A DNA stretch of 64,000 bases from Bacillus sp. AFS098217 (GCF_002551815.1 NZ_NVPR01000167.1:1-64000), one strand, 5' to 3'; shown: positions 24,491-33,941, numbered from the stretch's first letter. Numbers and translations are program-made. Notes: generated by a model not told the origin, from the letters alone.

Positions 24491-26107
24491 GTGAGATATA
24501 CCAAATTAGAAATGAGAATTAAATTTAATAAAAAAGTAGTAGCATTAACAACAGGATTAACGGTTTTAACTTCACCATTAGCATCATTTGCAGAGGAACA
24601 ACAGGGAGGTAATAATATTAAGCCTGCGGAAGTTCAAGGGCAAGGTAAGACAGATCAACTTAAAGTTTCAGAAGAACAGGCTTTACAAAGTATTGAAGAA
24701 GGTTTTAAAGATGTAGATGGAAGGGGTATCAGTAAAGAAGAAGTTACTGACAAGGTAAAACCTTCAGAAGAAGAAACAGGTAGACTAACACCACCTAAAA
24801 ACAAGTTATCTAACCGTAGTTTGAGCGGTAAATATTTAAGTAGTGGTACTAGTACAATAAACGGTGTTCCATTTACAGAATGGATTGTTCCACCAGGAAA
24901 CGATAATATCAGACCTCAAAACCGGATGGAACCGAAGTACATTACAATTCATGAAACTGATAATACTAGTGTTGGAGCAGGAGCAAAAAGCCATGCTAAA
25001 TACCTATATAACCAAGCAGTAGGGGATACAAACCGAGTAGCATCATGGCACTTTACAGTAGACGATAAAGAAATTTATCAACATATTCCTATCAATGAAA
25101 ACGCATGGCATGCTGGTGACGGTAATGGTTCAGGTAACCGAGAGTCTATTGCAATTGAAATCGCAGTTAACCGAGATGGTAACTATGATAGAGCATTAGA
25201 AAACGCTAAGAAATTAGTAGCATATTTAATGAAAGAAACTGGTATTACAGTAGATAATGTAGTAAAACATCAAAAATGGAGCGGTAAGCATTGCCCAGAC
25301 AATATTATTAATAGAGGACTTTGGAGTTCATTCTTAGGAGGTTCTCAATGGTATTATGATACTAATTATAAACCTCAAGACGATATTACAGGTGGTTGGT
25401 ATGAATCTAGTATTCGTGAGTTAAATAAAAGGGGTATTATGCAAGGTGAAGGAGACGGAGTATTCTCACCTAACAGAGAGGTAACAAGAGCAGAATTTGC
25501 TCAATTAATCTCTAAATCTCTAAATCTACCAAGTGGAGATGCTACATTTAAAGACTTAGATGATGCACATCCATCTTTACAAGACGGTATTCGACGTGTA
25601 GCAAGTGCAGGAATCATTCAAGGTAGAGGTGACGGTTACTTTGACCCTAATGCACCGATTACAAGAGAAGAATCAGCAATCATTGTAAACAAGGCTTTAC
25701 AAACTAAAGACTTATGGGGACCAGTTGCAAACCTACCATTCTCAGACTTAGACCAAATTAACTATAAAGAAGACGTTCAAAGACTATATGGTTTAGGTAT
25801 TATAAAAGGTAAAGGTAATAACGTATTCGACCCTAGGAGTACAACAACTCGTGGTGAGACAGCAAAAATGATTTTAAGTATGCTCCAAGTAATTGAAACT
25901 GGGAGTATTCAAAATGTAATTGGAACGGCTCAAATCAATGGTATTGGGGTAAATATTCGAAGCGGAGCAGGTACAAATTACTCTATTGTTAGAAACGCAA
26001 GTAAAGGCGAAAAAGTTACAGTATATGAAGAAAAGAACGGTTGGCTAAGAATTGGAACAGGTCAGTGGGTTTATTATGACTCTAGTTATATCAACTATAA
26101 CAGATGA
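24491..26107 (+). CDS. SLH-anchored N-acetylmuramoyl-L-alanine amidase
   Basis: 538 residues from GTG 24491; the signal peptide fits best with ATG 24512 (MRIKFNKKVVAL... ending ASFA). Neither start has a well-placed site; GGAGG near 24467 would favour an ATT at 24482, so the start is uncertain. The amidase_2 domain is at about 145-275: YITIHETD with a zinc-type His, SWHFTVDD, NAWHAGDG, and VVKHQKWSGKHCPD with the second His and the Cys ligand. Three SLH domains follow (about 298-345, 350-400, 412-465), then a bacterial SH3 domain (478-536). It cleaves the stem peptide from muramic acid at the surface. Confidence 0.85.
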   Translation: MRYTKLEMRIKFNKKVVALTTGLTVLTSPLASFAEEQQGGNNIKPAEVQGQGKTDQLKVSEEQALQSIEEGFKDVDGRGISKEEVTDKVKPSEEETGRLTPPKNKLSNRSLSGKYLSSGTSTINGVPFTEWIVPPGNDNIRPQNRMEPKYITIHETDNTSVGAGAKSHAKYLYNQAVGDTNRVASWHFTVDDKEIYQHIPINENAWHAGDGNGSGNRESIAIEIAVNRDGNYDRALENAKKLVAYLMKETGITVDNVVKHQKWSGKHCPDNIINRGLWSSFLGGSQWYYDTNYKPQDDITGGWYESSIRELNKRGIMQGEGDGVFSPNREVTRAEFAQLISKSLNLPSGDATFKDLDDAHPSLQDGIRRVASAGIIQGRGDGYFDPNAPITREESAIIVNKALQTKDLWGPVANLPFSDLDQINYKEDVQRLYGLGIIKGKGNNVFDPRSTTTRGETAKMILSMLQVIETGSIQNVIGTAQINGIGVNIRSGAGTNYSIVRNASKGEKVTVYEEKNGWLRIGTGQWVYYDSSYINYNR

Positions 26108-26164
26108 TATAAAAGTAAATAGTTAAAGGAACAAGTCATGTAGAGATATATGATTTGTTCTCAG

Positions 26165-26205
26165 GATGTGGAGAAAGTCTTCTCCACATCCTGTTTTTGT
26201 GTTTG
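26165..26205 (+). terminator. terminator of the amidase gene
   Basis: GGATGTGGAGAA pairs with TTCTCCACATCC across a four-base loop and is followed by TGTTTTTG. Confidence 0.85.
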
Positions 26206-26417
26206 GACCTTTTTTATCCGTCAACACTGATAAAAAAGAAGAAAAGTTAAGCTACAGTGACAGCGTTATGTCACTCCCTATATTTGTAATAAAGCGCTAA
26301 AGGATAATATGTGTAAGTGCGAAACTGACGATCATTGAGGACAAGCCTATTTTTTATTTATGTAAGAAGGAAAATAACATGATAGTATAAATAATTGACA
26401 TTTAGTTATTTACAGAA

Positions 26418-26439
26418 TATACTTCATATATGAAGTATA
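26418..26439. promoter_or_regulatory. palindromic operator, site 1 of the MarR regulon
   Basis: A perfect 22-bp palindrome with the core TTCATATATGAA, lying about 140 bases before the marR gene. The same 12-base core occurs at 27065-27076 and twice in 28495-28537. A weaker relative, CTTCATTTTCTGAAG, lies at about 26549-26563, between the marR promoter and start. Confidence 0.75.
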
Positions 26440-26502
26440 AGGTGGTTTTCAGAGAAGTAAGAAAAGTATATGAGGAATAGTTGTAAACTCCATATAAATT
26501 AT

Positions 26503-26530
26503 TTGACATAAAAATATGATTATCTATATT
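26503..26530 (+). promoter_or_regulatory. sigma-A promoter of the marR gene
   Basis: TTGACA at 26503-26508 and TATATT at 26525-26530, 16 bases apart, 48 bases before ATG 26578. Confidence 0.6.
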
Positions 26531-26577
26531 TAATTTGTCCAATGTAGGCTTCATTTTCTGAAGAAAGGAGTTTTTCT

Positions 26578-27027
26578 ATGCAAATAGCGGCAAGAGAATT
26601 ATATGCTTTGATTAGAGATGTATATCATCAATTACAAAGTAATCTCGAAAAGGAATTAGAACAATTTGATATCAGTATAGTGCAATTTGGAGTAATACAA
26701 GTGTTATCAGATACAGAAAAAACTTCTATGTCTGATCTAAAACAAAAAATTGGTTGTGCTCCTAGTAATGTTACCACTATGATTCAACGAATGAAGAGAG
26801 ATGGTTTTGTAACAACCACTAAAAATCCAGCTGATCAAAGAGAAACATTAGTATTTTTAACTGAAAAGGGAAAAGAAACAAAAGAAAAAGTAAATGTTCA
26901 ATATAATTTATTTCTTAAAGAAAACTTTTCTTACTTTAATGAAGAAAAGTTTATAACGTTATCAGAAATCCTTGAAGATTATAAATGTCATTTACTAAAT
27001 GTTGAAAAGAGAATAACAAAATTGTAA
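26578..27027 (+). CDS. MarR-family transcriptional regulator
   Basis: 149 residues. The winged helix is visible: SVVQFGVIQVLSDTEKTSMSD-like recognition region, LKQKIGCAPSNVTTMIQRMK as the recognition helix, GFVTTTKNPADQRETLVFLT as the wing with the DxR signature, and helical dimerisation arms at both ends. AAAGGAG precedes ATG 26578. It probably represses itself, the MFS gene 79 bases downstream and the FAD monooxygenase, because the same palindrome precedes all three. The inducing ligand is unknown; phenolic compounds and drugs are usual for the family. Confidence 0.85.
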   Translation: MQIAARELYALIRDVYHQLQSNLEKELEQFDISIVQFGVIQVLSDTEKTSMSDLKQKIGCAPSNVTTMIQRMKRDGFVTTTKNPADQRETLVFLTEKGKETKEKVNVQYNLFLKENFSYFNEEKFITLSEILEDYKCHLLNVEKRITKL

Positions 27028-27076
27028 CTAGTGACTAATAGTTACAATTTGCTTATATATATAATTCATATATGAA
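27021..27076 (+). promoter_or_regulatory. hairpin, -10 element and operator between marR and the MFS gene
   Basis: AAATTGTAACTA and TAGTTACAATTT (27019-27050) form a hairpin that may end the marR transcript. A TATAAT at 27060-27065 overlaps the operator core TTCATATATGAA at 27065-27076 by one base, so a bound regulator would block RNA polymerase. Confidence 0.65.
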
Positions 27077-27105
27077 GTAATTTCTGGAGACAAGGAGAGA
27101 TTTGA

Positions 27106-28320
27106 ATGAATGACAAAGGCATTAAACCTATGTTATTTCTACTAGCAATTGTAGCATTTTTTATTGGGATGGATTCTTTAGTGGTATCACCTTTAATTCC
27201 TGATATCGCCAAATCAACTGCAACACCAATGGAAAAAGGAGGGTGGTTAATTACTTCTTATGCTTTATTTTATGGGTTAACTGCTCCATTTTTCGGACCG
27301 ATTTCTGACAAATTTGGGCGTAAACAAATGATTGTAACAGGGATGCTAATATTCTCAATAGGAACTTTTTGTACTGGATTAACACAAGACTTTAACACAA
27401 TTTTAGTTTTTCGTGCATTAACAGGCTTATCAGGAGCAATGATAATGCCAAGTATATTTGCATTAATAGGTGATAAAATACCTTATAAAATGCGTGGAAT
27501 GGCGATGGGAATGATAATGGGGGCTATGGTTGGATCTACTGTTTTAGGAGTACCAATTGGGGCTTTCTTAACTTCTGTTGGTAACTGGCAATGGACTTTT
27601 TATGGCATAGGAATTTTAGCATTGTTAGTTGCGTTTATTGTAATTGGAATGTTGCCTAAAACACCACCAACAAATCAAATTCAAGTTTCTGCACCAGTAG
27701 CAATGATTTCTGCAATTAAAACAGCTTTTACAAATTCATCTGTGTTCTTTGCATTATTATCCACTTTCTTGTGGACTGTTAGTTTACAAGGTATGTTCTC
27801 TTATATTGGAGTGTATTACAAAGAAAACTTTGATTTTAGTGTTGAAAAAACTGGAATGGTAATCTTTTTTGCAGGAGCTGGTAGTATTATTGGAAACGTC
27901 ATAGGTGGTAAATTGTCTGATAAAATAGGTAAAAAAGCAGTTGTTTCAATTGCTACTATTATCGCGGCAGTTGGAGTTGTTAGTTTCTCATTGTTAACTG
28001 ACCATGTAATAGCTGCAATGATTGCACACGTATTATGGAGTACATCAATTGGTTTTGGACAATCTTCATTAACAGCCTTAATCTCAGAATTAAGTCCGAA
28101 GGTCAGAGGTACTGTAATGGCTCTTAATAGCTCAGCAATGTATATTGGAATGATGTTTGCATCTGCAGGTGCTTCTTGGCTATTGGTGAGAGGACAGTCA
28201 TTCTTAGCTATTGGTATACTATGTGCAATTGCTAGTTTTCTAGTACTACCAATTGTTTATTTTTTAGTAAAAGAAGGCTCAGCTACAACAGTAAATGAAC
28301 AACAAGCCCAACTAAAATAG
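27106..28320 (+). CDS. MFS multidrug efflux transporter
   Basis: 404 residues, 12 membrane segments predicted by hydrophobicity. Motif A is present as GPISDKFGRKQ after the second helix, RALTGLSGAMIMPS marks helix 4, and GVPIGAFLTSVGNWQWTF resembles motif C/exporter signature of DHA1 drug pumps. A second motif A-like GGKLSDKIGKK occurs in the half-repeat. AAGGAGAG precedes ATG 27106. Controlled by the MarR gene upstream, judged by the operator overlapping its -10 box, it likely exports a toxic compound whose entry relieves MarR. Confidence 0.85.
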   Translation: MNDKGIKPMLFLLAIVAFFIGMDSLVVSPLIPDIAKSTATPMEKGGWLITSYALFYGLTAPFFGPISDKFGRKQMIVTGMLIFSIGTFCTGLTQDFNTILVFRALTGLSGAMIMPSIFALIGDKIPYKMRGMAMGMIMGAMVGSTVLGVPIGAFLTSVGNWQWTFYGIGILALLVAFIVIGMLPKTPPTNQIQVSAPVAMISAIKTAFTNSSVFFALLSTFLWTVSLQGMFSYIGVYYKENFDFSVEKTGMVIFFAGAGSIIGNVIGGKLSDKIGKKAVVSIATIIAAVGVVSFSLLTDHVIAAMIAHVLWSTSIGFGQSSLTALISELSPKVRGTVMALNSSAMYIGMMFASAGASWLLVRGQSFLAIGILCAIASFLVLPIVYFLVKEGSATTVNEQQAQLK

Positions 28321-28494
28321 TAAGAGTAAATAATATCCGTGTACATATTAAAATTATTTATACAAACATTTCTTCTGTGTTAAAGCAACAATTTTTTCTT
28401 GTAAAATGAATTATTATAAATGGAATTATTTACAAATGAATCTCCGTATGATATAAGTATTACGTGGGAATTTTAACATGGAATATTTTTTTTG

Positions 28495-28537
28495 AGAATA
28501 TACTTCATATATGAATTTCATATATGAAGTATATTCT
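28495..28537. promoter_or_regulatory. 43-bp perfect palindrome, double operator of the monooxygenase gene
   Basis: Two copies of TTCATATATGAA, separated by one T (sharing a centre), sit inside a fully symmetrical 43-bp palindrome whose outer arms are AGAATATACT and AGTATATTCT. It lies 54 bases before ATG 28591. It is the same core as at 26418 and 27065 and is the strongest of the sites. Confidence 0.8.
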
Positions 28538-28590
28538 GAAACCAAATTAAGATTTTTAATTTATACTATGTTGGAAATAGGGAAGTAAAA

Positions 28591-29379
28591 ATGAACACCA
28601 TTAAAATCGATTATTGTATTATTGGCGGAAGTCCAGTTGGTTTAACACTTGCTCTGTTACTCAGCAAACAAGGAGGAAAAGTAGCTGTTTTAGAGCGTAA
28701 TAAAGATTTTAACAATAAAAATGGTGGAGTAATATTGCAACCTAAGACATTAGAATTATTTGATCAACTAGGAGTTCTTGAGGAACTTGAAAAGGTTTCA
28801 GAAAAAATATTAAGTGTGGGAGAATATATTTACCAAGAAACTCTTTTTGAAAAAGATTATAACTCGTATCCAAATTTAAAATATCCTTTTGCATTAAGTA
28901 TTTCAAATGCTAATCTACAAGAAATTATTTTATCACTTGTAAAAGTAGAAAAGAATATTACTTTGTACCCCAATACATCTATTCAAGATTTAATTGAGGA
29001 TTTTTCAGATAAATATGAGGTAATTACTAAAACTGATGAAGAATCGAATCTCTTTAAACCACAACTTATTTTCGCTTGCGATGGGAAGTTTTCTGAAACT
29101 ATAAAGAAAGCTAATATTCATGCTGAGATTGAGGAATTTAAACAAGTAAGTGTGATTATGAAAGTTGAAAGACCCAAAGGCTGGCCCTCAAAATTGAAAT
29201 TATATCATGGAAAAAACAGTTTATTTATTATCCCGCTTAAAGAGAATTTTGTATATCTTATTTATCTGAAGAATAAGGATGAGTTAACTAACTTAAAAGG
29301 TTCTCCAATTAATACGTTATTAAACGAATTAATCAGTATTGAGCCCGAACTTAAAGAAACATTATTGGAGTTAGTATAG
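28591..29379 (+). pseudogene. FAD-dependent monooxygenase, truncated by an IS3 element
   Basis: 262 residues remain of a protein that in this family (PHBH/UbiH/TetX-like) usually has 370-400 or more. The FAD-binding GGSPVGLTLALLLSKQG dinucleotide fold is at 12-28, with LERNKDF as the ribose-binding acid. PQLIFACDGKFSET carries the second FAD motif (a CDG variant of GD). The sequence stops at TAG eight bases before the IS3 end at 29387, so the last domain is missing. Under the double MarR-type operator, the intact gene would have hydroxylated the compound exported by the neighbouring pump. Activity of the remnant is unlikely. Confidence 0.75.
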
Positions 29380-29386
29380 TCATATG

Positions 29387-29602
29387 GACACAACTTAGTT
29401 AAATCCTTACAATGGGTTTCAAGGAGGAAGTACCCATATGACAAACAAGAAATTTAATGAAGAGTTTAAAAAATGGTTGTTGAATTATATCGTTCTGGAC
29501 AACCTGTCAAACAATTAAGCAGTGAGTATGGCGTATCAGAGGTAACCGTTTATAAATGGATTAAACTATATTCTCCTATCACATCAGTTGATGAAGATGA
29601 AA
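29387..29602 (+). mobile_element. left end of an IS3-family element
   Basis: The terminal inverted repeat TGGACACAACTTAGTTAAAT starts at 29387. OrfA starts at ATG 29438 (MTNKKFNEEFKK), then needs one extra A in the A6 run to continue VVELYRSGQPVKQLSSEYGV and SEVTVYKWIKLYSPI, the helix-turn-helix of IS3 transposases. The element is cut off near 29600, where DUF2314-gene sequence begins. It is dead. The fragment at 40284 is another IS3 end in the opposite direction. Confidence 0.75.
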
Positions 29603-30443
29603 TAACACTAGAAGAGATATTGAATATCACGTTAAAAATGAATTATTACCCGACATCCCTGACTTATATGTCATTCATTCAGTTTATGAAGATGGTGAAC
29701 CTACGCAATATCGGCTTCATACACATGGGCTTTTAAGAGCGGGAGTAACGGAAGTGGAATTAATCATTCCAAACCGTCTTTCTTCTTACTACGGTATTCC
29801 CGACCTCTTTCAAACATTTGCTAATAACGCAATTGAAAATGGATATGTCCCGATTAACGAGCCTGTAATTATAGCACAAAGTCAGCAAGGTACGATACAT
29901 ACCGTAGCCGTTCCGTGGGAAAAAGGCCTATCTTATATTGGGCATAAAACGAGTATTACGCAATTAACCTCGATTGAAGAGGAAGAAGTATCCATTCAAC
30001 CAACGGATGCAAATAAATTATTTCTTGGAGGTATGGACGCTCGAGACGAATACCATCAGCTTCCGTCTGTCGTATTGTTTTATTTTAATGCTGAAGAAGG
30101 ATATATTGAAAGCTTTTTCAACGAACAAGAAGAGAATACAGGATTGATGTTCTACAAAACTAATGCTGAAACAGATCGAATGGCTTACAATGCGAAAAAT
30201 AGCTTTGGGTATTTCGCCAACATTTTTAACATTGAACAAAACAATGAGGACTTTCGTTTCCTTGCCAAATTTGGTATTCATTATGAAGAAGGCAAAAGTG
30301 AACACATGTGGTTTGAAATGAAGAACATTACAGAAGACAACATCAACGGAGTACTCATTAATCATCCATATTTTATTGAGCATATGACTGAAGGAATTTC
30401 ATACAATCTAGATTTCGAAAACTTAACGGAATGGGTCATTTAT
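29603..30443 (+). pseudogene. DUF2314-containing immunity-type gene, 5' part (interrupted; 3' part at 32125-32175)
   Basis: In one frame, from about 29603, it reads IEYHVKNELLPDIPDLYVIH and continues to ...EDFRFLAKFGIHYEEGKSEH, MWFEMKNITEDNINGVLINH and TEWVIY at 30443. The C-terminal part has the DUF2314 pattern (EHMW, GVL.N.P). A TnpB element begins exactly after TTTAT. Joining 30443 to 32125 continues the frame as AGDEVIKPSNLYLFFE and stops at 32173-32175. The 5' end was cut by the IS3 fragment, so the start is gone. It lies in a toxin-free immunity array. Confidence 0.7.
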
Positions 30444-32124
30444 CGGAAAATTGGAAAGAAAACTCCATCTTCAAAACGTGCAGGGCATAGCCCAGTTTAA
30501 GGTGGAGATGAATTGCCATCGAATTTGTAAAAATATTTTTGTAGAACGGCGAATATATGTTCTTTTTGGCTGTTTTGTAGTATCATGAAGAAAAGAAGGT
30601 GGTGAACAGGATGACAAAAGGAAAAGAATATGCAACCTATCAAATTTGGATCAAGAAAGGTCATAAGTTATACTCTTACTTCCTAGAAATGTGTCAAAAC
30701 GCAAAAAATCTCTACAATACAACAAACTTCTATATTCGCCAAGTGTATACGGCCTTACGAACAGAGAAACCATTACAGCCACTTCAACAAGAAGTTCTCC
30801 ATACATTACAAGCATATATTGAAATCATGAATGAAAATCAACTTCGTGCATATCAAAAACGTGTGCAAAAGCAGAAAGAAAAACCGGCAGAAGAACGGAA
30901 AGAAATCAAATGTAATCTGTTTACATTACCGACAAAAGAGAGATCATTCCTATCCTATAACTTCCTAGATTGTTTGTTTAAAACAATGAAGCAACAAGAC
31001 TATATAACCCTACCATCACAAGTGAATCAAGCAGTTATGAAGAAATTATATCAAAATTGGAAATCATTCTTCGCTTCCATGAAAGCATATCAGAAACATC
31101 ATTCCACTTTTACGGGCAGACCTCGTATTCCCAAATATATCAAATCATCTATGAAAGAAGTTGTCTTCACGAATCAAGTATGTAAACTCCAAGATAAGTA
31201 TATTCGTTTTCCAAAAACAAGCATAAAATTAAATATAGGTAAATTGTTTGGACGGATTGACAATCTCAAAGAGGTACGTGTTTCTCCTGCTTATGGGAAG
31301 TTTAAGATTGAAATTGTGACAGAACAATCTGAGCCAGTACTTAAGCATGTGGACAATAATCGTTATATGAGTATTGATTTAGGGATTCATAACATTGCAA
31401 CTATCACAACGAATACAGGGGCTACTCCTGTGTTGGTAAAGGGCAATGTGATCAAAAGTATCAATCAATACTACAACAAACAAAAGGCGCGTTTACTGGG
31501 TATTCTTCGTCATGGAAAAGAACCCAAAGAAGGACCACACACATCCAAGCGTTTAGAGAGGCTTCATGAAAAACGGTTTCTCAAAATAAAAGATTTCTTT
31601 CACAAAATGAGTTACCAGATTGTTCAGTTTGCGATTCAACATGAGATTTCTATGATTGTCATTGGGAAAAATATATCATGGAAACAAAACAGTGATATGG
31701 GAAAACGACAGAATCAATCCTTCTGCCATATCCCGCATAATCTACTCATTGAAATGATCACATATAAGGCGAAGCGACATGGCATAATGGTACAAGTCAT
31801 GGAAGAATCGTATACAAGCAAGGCATCCTTTCTAGACAATGATGATATCTCCACTTACGGTGAGGAATACATCCCTGTATTCAGTGGAAGACGTATCAAA
31901 CGTGGCTTGTATCGTACGAAAGAGAACAAACTACTGAACGCTGATGTGAATGGCTCCTATAATATCTTAAAAAAAGCAGTTCCAAAGGCATTTGCCAATG
32001 GAATAGAGGGGTTGTGCCATCAGGCAGCTGTGTCAACTCCACTCGTGTTAAGCATCTCTTGCAGGTGATACACGAGAAACCCCCACTTCAAGATCCGAAG
32101 GAGATAAGTGGCGGGAGTTTTCAT
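30444..32124 (+). mobile_element. TnpB-only IS605-type element, copy A
   Basis: The 1681-bp element is almost identical to 36361-38040. Its left end (CGGAAA...) comes directly after TTTAT. The left region has a GGGCATAGCCC hairpin (near 30484) and the right end a CCCCACTT...AAGTGGCGGG hairpin (32083-32115). No tnpA is present. Insertion is in the DUF2314 gene, whose frame is restored by precise removal. This defines both ends. Confidence 0.8.
30611..32068 (+). CDS. tnpB: TnpB RNA-guided nuclease-type protein, copy A
   Basis: 485 residues from ATG 30611 (AAGGTGGTG upstream). The RuvC-I motif SIDLGIHNIA gives D256, and NADVNGSYNI gives the RuvC-III Asp (D445). Where most TnpB proteins have the RuvC-II Glu (IVIED), this one reads MIVIGKN, with Gly. 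The four-Cys zinc finger normally between RuvC-II and III is absent; the segment EESYTSKASFLD takes its place. A Glu pair (397-398) there could supply catalysis. This is a recognised divergent TnpB branch. TnpB uses a right-end RNA to cut at a TAM. It is about 94% identical to copy B by eye. Confidence 0.85.
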   Translation: MTKGKEYATYQIWIKKGHKLYSYFLEMCQNAKNLYNTTNFYIRQVYTALRTEKPLQPLQQEVLHTLQAYIEIMNENQLRAYQKRVQKQKEKPAEERKEIKCNLFTLPTKERSFLSYNFLDCLFKTMKQQDYITLPSQVNQAVMKKLYQNWKSFFASMKAYQKHHSTFTGRPRIPKYIKSSMKEVVFTNQVCKLQDKYIRFPKTSIKLNIGKLFGRIDNLKEVRVSPAYGKFKIEIVTEQSEPVLKHVDNNRYMSIDLGIHNIATITTNTGATPVLVKGNVIKSINQYYNKQKARLLGILRHGKEPKEGPHTSKRLERLHEKRFLKIKDFFHKMSYQIVQFAIQHEISMIVIGKNISWKQNSDMGKRQNQSFCHIPHNLLIEMITYKAKRHGIMVQVMEESYTSKASFLDNDDISTYGEEYIPVFSGRRIKRGLYRTKENKLLNADVNGSYNILKKAVPKAFANGIEGLCHQAAVSTPLVLSISCR

Positions 32125-32140
32125 GCAGGGGATGAAGTCA
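32000..32140 (+). ncRNA. predicted right-end guide RNA (omega RNA) of TnpB copy A
   Basis: TnpB guide RNAs come from the end of the tnpB gene and the right end, with the guide being the host bases just after it. Here the scaffold would end at the hairpin 32083-32115 and the guide would start at 32125 (GCAGGGGATGAAGTCA). The predicted target is the empty DUF2314 site (TTTAT plus that sequence). Placement is by analogy. Confidence 0.4.
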
Positions 32141-32613
32141 TAAAACCTAGCAACTTATATTTGTTTTTTGAATAAACAGCTTTCCAAAGCACTGGCGCTT
32201 TGGGGCCTTCAATGATTAGAAAATTTTTTGCTCAAGCTATGTCTTTTGTTACTCCATTGCAGGATCTAAATAAGCTTTAGAACTTCGCAACGAAAAGGAG
32301 TTGGTCCAGTATTCGAAGCATCGACTAGGCACCATTATATCCGTATAAGGGGAAGTTGAAGCCATTTCATCCCGTATTAACGGGCAGTAATACTCCCACC
32401 TCAAAATGCTAAGATCGTTCCATTTGAAAATAGTGGCCACGGTTTATTTATAGAAGAAAGAGTGAAGATGAATAGGGAGCTTTTGCAATTTGTTATGTCA
32501 TGAGAAATTGTGTTTTTCCTTGCAATTAATTTAGTGAATATTATACAATTTATAAAAGGAACGTACGTTCTTTTTCTCGTGTGAGAAAACATATTGAAAG
32601 GGGATGGATTTAT

Positions 32614-33429
32614 TTGAAAACTCATTTTGAATTTCCGTTGATTTTACAGCCATATAAAGATGTATTAGAAAACACAATACGATCGTATATACAGGTTACT
32701 GCGCATAAGGGGAATACCTCTTTGTCTCAAAGTAAATTTGGAGGTTATCCGTATCTGCCATTAACAGCGGAACATCCAAAAGATGAGAATGGGAAAGTCA
32801 TGATGCTATTAGCACAGCTGAATTTTACAGATATTCCAAAACTAGAAAATATGCCTGAAAAGGGAATTTTACAGTTTTTCATTTCATATGAAGATGATGT
32901 TTATGGCATTGACTTTGATGAACAAACGAATCAGAAAAATTTCCGAACAGTATACTATGAAAACGTTATTACAGATGAGTCCTTGCTTGTGACGGATTTT
33001 GCTTATATGGATGAGATTGATAAAGATATGCTTCCATTTATAGAAGAGTACAAGCTGTCCTTTCAATTAAAATACGAAGCAATGAGTATGACTGATTATC
33101 GTTTCGAAGAGCTAATTGAGGGAGTCATAGACTTAGATGAAGAAGTGGAAGTTGATGGAGAAACTTTTGATATGTGGGATGTGTGTGGTGAGTATTTAAG
33201 TGGAGCTGGGCATAAAGTAGGAGGATATCCGTGCTTCACACAAACTGATCCGAGAGAACGAGAAACAAACTATTCTGGTTACGATATTCTTCTTTTACAA
33301 ATTGATACGGATGATGGGGAAAATGATATTATGTGGGGAGACTCAGGTGTTGCAAATTTCTTTATTAAAGAAGAAGATTTGCGAAACTTAAACTTCTCTA
33401 ATGTTTTGTATAACTGGGATTGTTGTTAA
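32614..33429 (+). CDS. DUF1963 (YwqG-like) protein
   Basis: 271 residues from TTG 32614, with GAAAGGGGATGG nine bases before; an upstream in-frame GTG at 32581 has no site. The DUF1963 pattern is clear: KFGGYPYLP near the start, MMLLAQLNFTDIP, GILQFFISYEDD, then GAGHKVGGYPCFTQTDPRE, LLLQIDTDDGEN, WGDSGVANFFI and a closing LYNWDCC. B. subtilis YwqG lies in an LXG-toxin operon, so a toxin-related role is plausible; here it stands in the immunity array. A hairpin with GACC..GGTC (33458-33476, ACCCCGACC/GGTCGGGGT) follows and probably ends transcription. Confidence 0.75.
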   Translation: MKTHFEFPLILQPYKDVLENTIRSYIQVTAHKGNTSLSQSKFGGYPYLPLTAEHPKDENGKVMMLLAQLNFTDIPKLENMPEKGILQFFISYEDDVYGIDFDEQTNQKNFRTVYYENVITDESLLVTDFAYMDEIDKDMLPFIEEYKLSFQLKYEAMSMTDYRFEELIEGVIDLDEEVEVDGETFDMWDVCGEYLSGAGHKVGGYPCFTQTDPRERETNYSGYDILLLQIDTDDGENDIMWGDSGVANFFIKEEDLRNLNFSNVLYNWDCC

Positions 33430-33626
33430 AACGATTATTTATCAAATACAACCCCGACCATGATAACAGGTCGGGGTTACGTTATTATTTTCAATTTCTC
33501 CTAAGATATCTTCTTTTTTTCTTTTTTAATACCACTAGTAATTGTTTCGTCTAAATTCTCAAATCACTTTAAATCATTACTTGCTCGCGAAGAACATTCA
33601 GTAATAATACACAAAATACTTGTAGT

Positions 33627-33743
33627 TATGTTGATCGTGAAATGGCGTATCGTATAGTACAAGAGTTTATCAAAGCTAGGACAGTACCGGAATTTATAGA
33701 ATGGATTGATTTATATCATATAGATTTTGATCATGGATTTTAA
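33627..33743 (+). pseudogene. C-terminal fragment of an unknown protein
   Basis: The frame reads YVDREMAYRIVQEFIKARTV, then PEFIEWIDLYHIDFDHGF to TAA 33741-33743. No ribosome site or full domain. Probably the end of another decayed immunity-type gene. The gap 33430-33626 before it holds the DUF1963 hairpin only. Confidence 0.35.
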
Positions 33744-33941
33744 GTGATTAATATTTATGAATTTTTTAATGAGGTTGTTGCTGACCTCATTAATTGTGCT
33801 TTTAGCCGTGCTATCAATGGGAAAAAGAACGATTTCTTTGAAACTATTTTTGAAATCTATAAAGCAGGTGGCTTTCCTTGTGGTTGGGATGGAGAGTACC
33901 CTGGCGATGGAAGAATTATCGCTTATTTTGAAAAAAGATGA
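33744..33941 (+). pseudogene. truncated paralogue of the gene at 35403
   Basis: 65 residues (MINIYEFFNEVVADLINCAF, then PCGWDGEYPGDGRIIAY) that match the last 65 residues of the protein at 35403, including the FY.RIF.VYK.GG.PCGW.GEYP block. The N-terminal 100 residues are absent, and the fragment abuts the preceding one. It is a relic of a duplicated gene. Confidence 0.5.

Noticed and set aside
32100-32625. Minus-strand frames after TnpB copy A
   Set aside because: They have no ribosome sites; the plus strand here holds the element end, the DUF2314 gene tail and the leader of the DUF1963 gene.
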